In this document: piece by piece, positions 31,597-38,700 of the stretch | Layout of the letters: each line of letters begins with the position of its first letter | Numbering within the stretch: position 1 is the first letter of the stretch | Source of the DNA: a virus | Length of the DNA stretch: 52,378 bases | Strand: one strand, 5' to 3' | IMG/VR virus record: IMGVR_UViG_3300032087_002048 | Location: 1 to 52,378 of that record | Notes under the pieces: generated by a model | Told to the model about the DNA's origin: nothing | The model's database searches: none | The model's input: only the letters and a program-made list of their open reading frames with translations | Made by a program: the position numbers and the translations under genes

Positions 31597-31943
31597 TATG
31601 CTCTAGTTTTGTTTCTTCTATATTTTCTCATTGCCTCTGTCTTGTCTTTACCTTTCTTCCAAGACCCTGCTGCCAGTTTTTTAGCCTTTCTTCTACTCTT
31701 AACCTCAACAGTCTCTCCTTTTGCTTTAGCCTTGTCGTAATCCTGTTCTTCCCAATCTTCTGATTTATGAGAAGTTTCTTTACCCTTTTTAGGTGATATA
31801 GTAGGAAATACTGCAAATCTACCTCTTTTCTTACTAGGGTCACCTGCCCACGCCATCTTGTGAGTAGATACTGTTCCGTCTGGGTTTTGTCTATGCTGCC
31901 CCTCCTTCCTCATTCTCCTTATTCGTCTTTTCTTGTTAGGCAT
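31596..31943 (-). CDS. Highly basic small protein, 115 aa
   Basis: Extremely Lys/Arg-rich at both ends (MPNKKRRIRRMRKEGQHR; EAMRKYRRNKTRA) with a central segment HKMAWAGDPSKKRGRFAVFPTI. It overlaps its neighbours by single bases, so it is co-translated with two connector-type genes. It may be a DNA-binding capsid or connector component. Its KMAWAGDPSKKRGRFAVFP segment looks conserved-type but no family is claimed. Confidence 0.55.
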   Translation of the reverse strand: MPNKKRRIRRMRKEGQHRQNPDGTVSTHKMAWAGDPSKKRGRFAVFPTISPKKGKETSHKSEDWEEQDYDKAKAKGETVEVKSRRKAKKLAAGSWKKGKDKTEAMRKYRRNKTRA

Positions 31944-32635
31944 TATGCTCTAGTTTCTGTTTGCTTCTTTTGTATTTGTTTAGCCTCTGCGTATTGAACC
32001 ACATCTTGCTCTCGTATGCTTACACCTGCATATCCTAATATCTTTACTACTAACCTGTGTTCATCAGAAGGGTGTATCTCAAAATCCTGATAGTCTACTG
32101 CGGAGGCATTGAATACTGGATTACTTGCCACAGTATTGTAAGTCCATTTTGGAGTTTCTGGTGTTCTTATATAGCTACAAGTTACACCTGTGATAATTGT
32201 TGCAGGGTAAACAAGATAGTCATCTTCTAGTCTTATATATACTGGATAGTCTGTACTAGGTGCTGTTGAGTTTGACTTAGTGAGTAAAGCCAATCTCCTT
32301 TGACTTACTTCGTCTATAAATTCCCCTGCATAGAATAAATCCAATATTCTATAATTGTCGGCAGGTACTGTGAACCTATCAGTAGAATAGGTCATTGTTC
32401 CGTTCTTTTGGAAAATATCTAATTTCTCCCTAATGTTTCTAGGTATATTGGCGTATTCGCTCCCTGACTGGCGTTTAGTCTGTAGCGATATCCATCTGGC
32501 ATAATCATAGAAATATGATTCAAATATTTCCAGTTGTGCTAGATAGGCATAATTGTTAAACCTTTCTGGTTTGAGCCACCCACGATTGTTTTTCTCTAGG
32601 AAGTCATGTACGGTCTCTCTTACTGCGTTAATCAT
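31943..32635 (-). CDS. Head-tail adaptor / connector-like protein, 230 aa
   Basis: Helical start (VRETVHDFLEKNNRGWLKPERFNNYAYLAQLEIFESYFYDYARW), strands carrying a cell of RFTVPADNYRILDLFYAG and LVYPATIITGVTCSYIRTPETPKW, then a C-terminal helix ending EAKQIQKKQTETRA. The pattern resembles gp6/gp11-type adaptors that attach to the portal. It is the first gene after a terminator and a promoter core. Role inferred from order and fold pattern. Confidence 0.55.
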   Translation of the reverse strand: MINAVRETVHDFLEKNNRGWLKPERFNNYAYLAQLEIFESYFYDYARWISLQTKRQSGSEYANIPRNIREKLDIFQKNGTMTYSTDRFTVPADNYRILDLFYAGEFIDEVSQRRLALLTKSNSTAPSTDYPVYIRLEDDYLVYPATIITGVTCSYIRTPETPKWTYNTVASNPVFNASAVDYQDFEIHPSDEHRLVVKILGYAGVSIREQDVVQYAEAKQIQKKQTETRA

Positions 32636-32655
32636 AGTTATCGTTTATTACCATA

Positions 32656-32663
32656 CAAAGATA
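32656..32663 (-). promoter_or_regulatory. Promoter core for connector/nozzle genes
   Basis: Top-strand CAAAGATA gives TATCTTTG on the minus strand, 20 bp before ATG 32635. A GTTG lies upstream at the non-standard spacing of 12 bp. It sits directly downstream of the terminator that closes the previous unit. Confidence 0.6.
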
Positions 32664-32695
32664 ACAAAAAAAGAGCAACCGTTGCTGATTGCTCT
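32664..32695 (-). terminator. Rho-independent terminator (leftward)
   Basis: AGAGCAA (32672-32678) pairs with TTGCTCT (32689-32695) around a 10-nt loop. On the minus strand the hairpin is followed by a long T run (top strand aacaaaaaaa). It ends the unit that includes the 267-aa gene. Confidence 0.85.
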
Positions 32696-32723
32696 CCATT
32701 AGTCATGTTATTGACTTTTACTA

Positions 32724-33527
32724 TTATCCCATTTTAGCTGCTAGTGCTTCTACTAGTTGTAGACCTTCATCTGTTTTCATCCAAACAGCTAATGTTTCTT
32801 TGGGTTCTGATGAGAATGGAAGTTTAACAATTTCTTTACCGTTTACTTTCCATTTAACAGTAACTCCATCATCTGCAATCTTAATCAAGCCTAAGCTAAT
32901 AGCTTTACTTGCTAAGTTCATCATTTGGATATTGCTGTTGTTTGCTACCTTTTGAAACTCTTTAGGCTTCTTCTTAGCGAAGAATATTACATCTCGCTTG
33001 ATTTCGCCAGAAGACATTGAATCTACTTGTGCAGGGAACAATACTCTAGCTACTGCCTCTAGGTCTTCAATACCCATTTCAAGGGCTTGTGCCACAGCTT
33101 CAAAACCTGCCATCTCTTTATCTAGTTCCTCTCTAGCTACTTTGTCTTTATCATGTTCGTGAAATACATTACCTTTATTACCCTTATTATCTGGGTGTAG
33201 TGCTAAAAACTGCTGTAGTGTAGTGTTTGTTGCAGGTACTGTTAATATACCATCAATAAACACAATAGAACCTAATTTAAGGTTATCTTCATTCTGCTCG
33301 TCTGTGAAGATTGCTGATTGATTTGTTACATAACGTAACGCCCTAGAATAACCATAATCAGCATCAAACCATTGTAGACCTCTGTAGTCTGTATGTCTTG
33401 ACCTAAGTTGAAAAGATATTGGGGTTGTGTTTCGTGATAAGACGTAAGTTCTATCTTTCACTTCCCAGTCTGGGAAAATCTTTTTTAGTGTTGCTGCACC
33501 AATAGGTGCTTTCTTTGTAGTTGCCAT
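32724..33527 (-). CDS. Virion-associated protein downstream of capsid gene, 267 aa
   Basis: N-terminal strands (TYVLSRNTTPISFQLRSRHT) are followed by GLQWFDADYGYSRALRYVTNQSAIF and IVFIDGILTVPATNTTLQQFLALHPDN. A charged helical C-terminus includes EIKRDVIFFAKKKPKEFQ. It lies just after the capsid gene and before a terminator, a place often used for head-decoration or head-completion proteins. No family recognised; a capsid-associated role is inferred from position. Confidence 0.5.
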   Translation of the reverse strand: MATTKKAPIGAATLKKIFPDWEVKDRTYVLSRNTTPISFQLRSRHTDYRGLQWFDADYGYSRALRYVTNQSAIFTDEQNEDNLKLGSIVFIDGILTVPATNTTLQQFLALHPDNKGNKGNVFHEHDKDKVAREELDKEMAGFEAVAQALEMGIEDLEAVARVLFPAQVDSMSSGEIKRDVIFFAKKKPKEFQKVANNSNIQMMNLASKAISLGLIKIADDGVTVKWKVNGKEIVKLPFSSEPKETLAVWMKTDEGLQLVEALAAKMG

Positions 33528-33551
33528 TTTATTATATGTTAAATTAAATTA

Positions 33552-33582
33552 GTAAAAATAAGGGAGGCGGTTAAACCTCCCT
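33552..33582 (-). terminator. Hairpin after the capsid gene
   Basis: AGGGAGG (33561-33567) pairs perfectly with CCTCCCT (33576-33582) across an 8-nt loop. On the minus strand TTATTTTTAC follows, a reasonable T-rich tail. It lies between capsid stop 33598 and the next start 33527, so it may partly end transcription and lower expression of later genes. Confidence 0.7.
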
Positions 33583-33597
33583 ATATGCAATCTTTTA

Positions 33598-34947
33598 TTA
33601 GTCTTGTACTAATACGAAGTTATTCGCTCCGATACAAACTAACGCTCTTTCAGATAGGAAGTGTACTTCCATAGCATCAAGGTCGCTTGTGTTTGCTCCA
33701 CCTGCTGAACCTGTAATCCAAGTCTTATACTTTCTGTCCTCTGTAGCTGACTTTCTGTATTTAACGTGAAGGAAAGGCTGACGGATTTTCTTACCAAGAA
33801 CTTGGTCGTAAACAGTCTTAGTTCCAGAAGGAACGATTACCGCACGTACTTTACCAGTTCCTTCGATAGCACCACGAGTGGTAGCATCGTTAAGGTATTT
33901 CCAGTCAGTTTTGTAGAACTCGTAAGAACCTCTATGGAAACCATAGAATCCTAAGTTCAACGCCATTTTCTCAGAGTTGTTAAACGCTCCGTAAGATGTT
34001 CCACCTGCACCCATTGAATTTTGAGTAGCAAGAAAGTCATCGATAGCTAAGTTTTGGTCTCTATCAGCGAAGAACATGTTCTCCAAGATTGAACCTTGCT
34101 TATCTAATCTTTTCAATACAGAATCGAAATCAGCCTTAGCTGACATAACACCGTTAAAGACGTTACCTCTTGATTCTACAGCAGAGAAAAGACCCTCTGT
34201 ACCTTTATATCCTAAAACATCTGCACCAGAAGAACCTGCTGCTGCTTCACCTTCAACCATACTCATTTCTAAGTAATCGTCATATCTCAAACGAGTTTCG
34301 TGTTGAGACTTTAAGTACCATAAGTACCCTGTTCCACCACCTTCGGTAGATACTTCAACCCATCCAATTTGAGTCATATCAGAACCAGTAACTAAATACT
34401 TGTCTTTTATGATGATAGGAGAAGTTTCTCTGAATGTAGCTTCTGCTTCTAAAGCACCAACCATTCCGTTAGTTCCTTTTTTAAATTCAGAACCGTATAC
34501 GTAACATGTAATTCCTGTTGTTGCTAAACCACTAAGGTCTGCTGAACCGTAAGGCTCTACAAAGAATGTAGTCGCTGCAGGTGTACCAATGATGATACCT
34601 TTAATTACTTGCGTACCATCAGAAAGAACTACTGTTTGGTTTTCTCTAAAGTTATGACCACCTGATACTGTAATAGTATTAGTCTGGTCGTTTGTTGCTG
34701 TTGTGTAAACAGTATGAAGTCTACCTTCTTCTGTCCACTTGATAAGGTCAGAACTACAAGGTAATTCTGCACTTGATGCCCTTAAAAAGCTAGCGATAGT
34801 TCTATTACCATATATTTCAAAGTTCTCGTTGTAAGTATCTGGAAGATACTGGTCAGAGAAATCGAAACTTGTAATATAACTAGCTGCTGTTGGTTGCTTT
34901 GACGGTGTTGGGGTCAAGGCAAATGTTGGGCTTGCTGCTAATGCCAT
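33598..34947 (-). CDS. Major capsid protein (probable)
   Basis: 449 residues, right size and right place after the acidic scaffold-like gene. The chain is beta-rich with helical stretches (DYLEMSMVEGEAAAG, KADFDSVLKRLDKQGSILENMFF) and ends ERALVCIGANNFVLVQD. GNVFNGVMSAKADFD and FYGFHRGSYEFYKTDWKYLND look like capsid P-domain segments. HK97 fold is expected but was not shown. It has a tidy leader and a hairpin after the stop, consistent with a highly expressed single protein. The N-terminal ~30 residues are Ala/Pro/Thr-rich and may be processed or flexible. Confidence 0.7.
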   Translation of the reverse strand: MALAASPTFALTPTPSKQPTAASYITSFDFSDQYLPDTYNENFEIYGNRTIASFLRASSAELPCSSDLIKWTEEGRLHTVYTTATNDQTNTITVSGGHNFRENQTVVLSDGTQVIKGIIIGTPAATTFFVEPYGSADLSGLATTGITCYVYGSEFKKGTNGMVGALEAEATFRETSPIIIKDKYLVTGSDMTQIGWVEVSTEGGGTGYLWYLKSQHETRLRYDDYLEMSMVEGEAAAGSSGADVLGYKGTEGLFSAVESRGNVFNGVMSAKADFDSVLKRLDKQGSILENMFFADRDQNLAIDDFLATQNSMGAGGTSYGAFNNSEKMALNLGFYGFHRGSYEFYKTDWKYLNDATTRGAIEGTGKVRAVIVPSGTKTVYDQVLGKKIRQPFLHVKYRKSATEDRKYKTWITGSAGGANTSDLDAMEVHFLSERALVCIGANNFVLVQD

Positions 34948-34987
34948 AATTTAAAAGTTTTAAAGAGTATATTATTTTTAACTCTTG

Positions 34988-36163
34988 TTAATAATGTCTA
35001 AGTTTTATTTTTCCTGTTTGCTGAGGTGCTTCTTCATCTAAGAATCTAAACTTCGGTGCTTTAGGGTCTTTCCTCTTAGGTTGTACCCCTCTTGTATTCT
35101 TACCTACATTCGTATTCCTCGAATCTGCTGCTTCTTCCTCTGCTAATGCTGCTTTACCTAACTCGAAAAAGTGTTGCGCATACCCCTCTGGGTCAGATGC
35201 TACAGCTAATGCTCTGTGATATCCTGAGACATCACTAACGCTCCCATCTTTGTTAAGGAATTTCCCTAACAGGTTGTTCACGTCTAAATTCTGCTCTTTT
35301 AACTTGTTGACATTTTCTGGCTTATAAAGGATGGTTTCATCACCAACTTTAACCTCAAAACCTTTGAAGTTCTTATTAAACACTTTATTTGTCTCTTTTA
35401 CAAAAGAACTACGTGCTTGCTCTAATTGTTTAGAACTTGCACCTTGTTGAGTCTCGTAGTTTTTCTTAAACTCTAATGCCTCCTTAGCTTCTGCAGGTAA
35501 AACTGACCCTGACACAAGGTCTGCTTTGTATTTCTCGCTTCCACTTTGAAGTTCTTTTAGGGCTGTACCGTAAAACTTCTTCTTCTCAACTGTTTTTCTA
35601 CGGATGTCTGCTTCTGAATCTTCGTCTTCGTTGATTCCAAACAGCCTAGTCATTTCGTAATCTATATCTTCACCATCCAACGAAGGATATAGTTTTGATA
35701 AATGTTGCCTTATGACTTCATCCTGTGATAGTTTATTAAAATCTTGGTTAACTCTAAAAAAGTCTTCCAAGCTACCACCTGTATCTTCCATGAAATCCAG
35801 AGCCTTTTGTATTGCATCTGGAAGTTCATCGTAATCAATTACATCTTGTGCTTCATCATGTGCTGCATCTTGTGCTTCATCATGTGCTTCTTCCTCGTCT
35901 TCTTCCTCGTCTTCTTCCTCGTCTACACCATCGTCTTGGCTGTCTCCTTCGTCTTCACTTCCTGATTCGGCTTCTCCTTCGGCATCCTCACTTGATTCTT
36001 CACTCTCATCTTCTGATTCTTGACCTTCGTCTTCATTAGATGTTGTATTTTCCTGACTCTCATCGTCTTGACCTTCTTCTTGACCTTCTTCTTTACTTTC
36101 ATCTACGATAGGATTACCATCGTCATCAAGAAAAGTAAATGTCATTTTTTCTTCTTCTGCCAT
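34988..36163 (-). CDS. Scaffold-like acidic protein, 391 aa
   Basis: The first ~110 residues are an extremely acidic low-complexity region (runs of E, D, S, Q with AHDEAQD and EEDEEE repeats). The rest is helical and charged (KYKADLVSGSVLPAEAKEALEFKKNYETQQG…), ending in a basic tail (KIKLRHY). This layout and location between the portal and capsid genes are typical of capsid scaffolds. The acidic part contains tandem DNA repeats that could change in length. It starts 30 bp after a promoter core. No protease motif is seen. Confidence 0.65.
   Translation of the reverse strand: MAEEEKMTFTFLDDDGNPIVDESKEEGQEEGQDDESQENTTSNEDEGQESEDESEESSEDAEGEAESGSEDEGDSQDDGVDEEEDEEEDEEEAHDEAQDAAHDEAQDVIDYDELPDAIQKALDFMEDTGGSLEDFFRVNQDFNKLSQDEVIRQHLSKLYPSLDGEDIDYEMTRLFGINEDEDSEADIRRKTVEKKKFYGTALKELQSGSEKYKADLVSGSVLPAEAKEALEFKKNYETQQGASSKQLEQARSSFVKETNKVFNKNFKGFEVKVGDETILYKPENVNKLKEQNLDVNNLLGKFLNKDGSVSDVSGYHRALAVASDPEGYAQHFFELGKAALAEEEAADSRNTNVGKNTRGVQPKRKDPKAPKFRFLDEEAPQQTGKIKLRHY
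35842..35922 (-). repeat. Tandem minisatellite within the scaffold-like gene
   Basis: A 24-bp unit occurs twice in near-identical form (35842-35865, 35866-35889), followed by three near-perfect 12-bp units (35887-35922). These encode AHDEAQDA-like and EEDEEE repeats on the minus strand. All units are multiples of three, so copy changes keep the frame. Confidence 0.8.
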
Positions 36164-36193
36164 TTTAATAGATTTTAATTATAATTAGTACTG

Positions 36194-36201
36194 CAAAGAT
36201 A
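36194..36201 (-). promoter_or_regulatory. Promoter core for the scaffold/capsid unit
   Basis: Top-strand CAAAGATA gives TATCTTTG on the minus strand, about 31 bp before ATG 36163. The expected -33 region is a C-rich tract (36225-36232) instead of TTTG, so the element is incomplete. Confidence 0.55.
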
Positions 36202-36234
36202 AGAATTATATATATTTAATATCACCCCCCCCTT

Positions 36235-38700
36235 TTACTTAGGTTCAAATTGTCCTAAGTCTGTTGGGTTTAGATTGTCGTTTTGACTTTCAAATTCTAC
36301 TGGGGCATTGCTTCCAGTCTCTGCTTTCTGGGCTTCTATAGCCGATTGTTGTGTTGCATTTGCTGCTTGTTGTGCCAATGCAGCTTCTGTTTTACGCTTA
36401 CCTTCACGCTCTGCTAATACATCCTTAGCATTAACTAACAGACCTTCAAGTTCAGCCTTAAAGTCAAATTCAAGACCCATAAGGTATTCTTTCCTTTCAA
36501 TAGAACGTTCTTCGTTTCTATCTACTAAATCCATCATGTTAGTATCAACTTTAATCTTAGCCATAGCCTTAGCTTCTTCAAGTTTTGCTTTAGCTTCTGC
36601 TTCTACTTGAACAGTCTTAGATTGTTCTTCTGATTGCGTTTTAAGTAGCTGTTGTTTACCTTCTTGCTCTGACTTAACCTTAGCTTCTCTACGAATCTTC
36701 ATTACTTGATTGGCTAGCTTAACATTGTTAATCTCTCTAATCTCCGCAGCATCATCTAAGTAGATAAGACCTTGTGCAAGTGCTTGTTGTATATTAGCTT
36801 CTAAGTATTCTTTTTGTTGTGCATCTGGTGCAACTTGAATAAAGATACCGAACTTATGTGATGGTAAGTTAGATATTTCGTCCAAGATAGCTACGTTAGC
36901 TGAACCGATAGCTTCTATCAATTCATCTGCACTATCCGAATACTTAAGAATGTCTGCTATTCTATATGATACACACTCTGCCATTTTACCAGTAGCCCAT
37001 ACACCTGCCTCTAAGATATGCTTAGTAGCGGTGTTAGAATTAAGTGCTGCTAGTTTCTGTACACCCACAAGTGTCTGAGAATCAGGTGTTGACGCATCTC
37101 TAGCCTCGTTTAGACCTGATACGTCTCTAATCATTTGTAAGTAATAGTTGTATAATTCTATAAGTGCTTGTATCTTAGAACGACCAGAGCTGTGTTGTAT
37201 TTCTTGTATTGGAATCTTACCATGATTGAACTCACCTAGCCCAGTCTGTGAACGTCCAATAACAGAACCAGTTTGAAAGAATAACTGCAAGGCTCGCTTT
37301 GGGTCGTACTTTTGTCCATCACCTAAATCAATTTCGTTTAGACCATCTGCATCGATATATACACCATCTGGTACAACTCTAGCTGCTACCTGTTGTAGTT
37401 TCAATGAAGTAATCTGAATTTGGTCGGCAAAAGGTATCATACGAGACAACAGCGATTCTGTGCGCTCGTCATATACTCTCGGTGCTACTACTACATAATT
37501 AGGTAGTGCATAGTTACTTGATGCCTCTCTAATCATATTTTCTTCAAGTTCCCACTTAAGTAATATGTTAGTACCAAGTATCATTATACCACGATACCAA
37601 ACTTCTTCAAACTTAGAAATCTTCTCGTAGCCTCTTTCTGCCATATCTTCATCAGATGGATTCCAACCTTCTTCTTTACGAATAAGTCTTACTTTACCAC
37701 CTGCTGTTGTTTTCTTTTTATATACTTTCTCACGAGTAGCTTTATAGTTGAAATACAGTATATTAGCAATGTGTCCATCAAACTCGCTTCTAATTTCATT
37801 AGAAATCCTGTGATATAAATCCCAGTCTGATGTGGCTGCTGCTGCTTTAGCTAAATCCTCGTCTGTAAGGTCTGGATTGATTTTACGCAACTGTGATACA
37901 GCTACTTTCTTAACTTCACCGAAATAGTAGCAATCCTGTCTGTATGGGTCTTCCGAATAAGAATGAACTAAGTTAGAAGGGTCTACATATTCTACTTTAA
38001 CACCGTCTGATGAGTTATAGCTGTGCTTCATTGCACCTACACCAAGTACGGTTACATCGTAATCAAATCTTTTCTTAACCTCTAAGTAATCATTTTTAGC
38101 AAATACATAGTTAATAGCTTCTTCCTCTGCAATCTCAATAGATTGTTTGTAGTTAAGCTGCATGTGTATTTGTAGTTCCTCTGATGTTTCTGGTAAGTTA
38201 GCAGGGTCATTAGCGAATGCATCAACTCCAAGTTCTTGTTGTGCTTGCATAAGCATCTCCTTAGCTATCATGTCTTTTTCCATCTCAACGATGAATTGAC
38301 TCTTTTTATCTGTAGCTACTTTATCAATAGCATCTGCCTTAACAGCAAACAGTCTGTTAGATATACCGTTAACTACGATATCAACAAACTTAGGTAGAAT
38401 TGGAATTGGTGTCCAGTCAAGGTTTAAGTAAGATAGGTCACCATCCACAGCCATTTCATTCTTGTATTTGGCTATCGGTTGTTCACCACGAGCATATAAT
38501 CTAAGCCTATGGTACTTATATTGGTTATCGTAATAGCGACTATTACTGTTCTTGTGTTTTTTAAACCACTCATTTTCAACAGCTTTACCTACCTGTAAGC
38601 CAAAATCTTTACTGCCTTTATTGACATCAAGTGGGTCAGGAAAGCCTTTTGATGAAAATATTTCTTTGGCTAGTTCTTGTCTACTTTTACTTTGAATCAT
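36235..38700 (-). CDS. Portal protein (probable)
   Basis: 821 residues, directly after TerL in the classic TerL-portal-scaffold-capsid order. A helical stem-like centre (SRMIPFADQIQITSLKLQQVA…), NGISNRLFAVKAD, and MIRDVSGLNEARDASTPDSQTLVGVQKLA near 525-555 fit portal crown/stem segments. The C-terminal ~180 residues form a long charged coiled coil (VKSEQEGKQQLLKTQSEEQ) likely facing into the head. The size is larger than the P22 portal but similar to those of crAss-like phages. It overlaps TerL's stop by one base. Confidence 0.7.
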   Translation of the reverse strand: MIQSKSRQELAKEIFSSKGFPDPLDVNKGSKDFGLQVGKAVENEWFKKHKNSNSRYYDNQYKYHRLRLYARGEQPIAKYKNEMAVDGDLSYLNLDWTPIPILPKFVDIVVNGISNRLFAVKADAIDKVATDKKSQFIVEMEKDMIAKEMLMQAQQELGVDAFANDPANLPETSEELQIHMQLNYKQSIEIAEEEAINYVFAKNDYLEVKKRFDYDVTVLGVGAMKHSYNSSDGVKVEYVDPSNLVHSYSEDPYRQDCYYFGEVKKVAVSQLRKINPDLTDEDLAKAAAATSDWDLYHRISNEIRSEFDGHIANILYFNYKATREKVYKKKTTAGGKVRLIRKEEGWNPSDEDMAERGYEKISKFEEVWYRGIMILGTNILLKWELEENMIREASSNYALPNYVVVAPRVYDERTESLLSRMIPFADQIQITSLKLQQVAARVVPDGVYIDADGLNEIDLGDGQKYDPKRALQLFFQTGSVIGRSQTGLGEFNHGKIPIQEIQHSSGRSKIQALIELYNYYLQMIRDVSGLNEARDASTPDSQTLVGVQKLAALNSNTATKHILEAGVWATGKMAECVSYRIADILKYSDSADELIEAIGSANVAILDEISNLPSHKFGIFIQVAPDAQQKEYLEANIQQALAQGLIYLDDAAEIREINNVKLANQVMKIRREAKVKSEQEGKQQLLKTQSEEQSKTVQVEAEAKAKLEEAKAMAKIKVDTNMMDLVDRNEERSIERKEYLMGLEFDFKAELEGLLVNAKDVLAEREGKRKTEAALAQQAANATQQSAIEAQKAETGSNAPVEFESQNDNLNPTDLGQFEPK

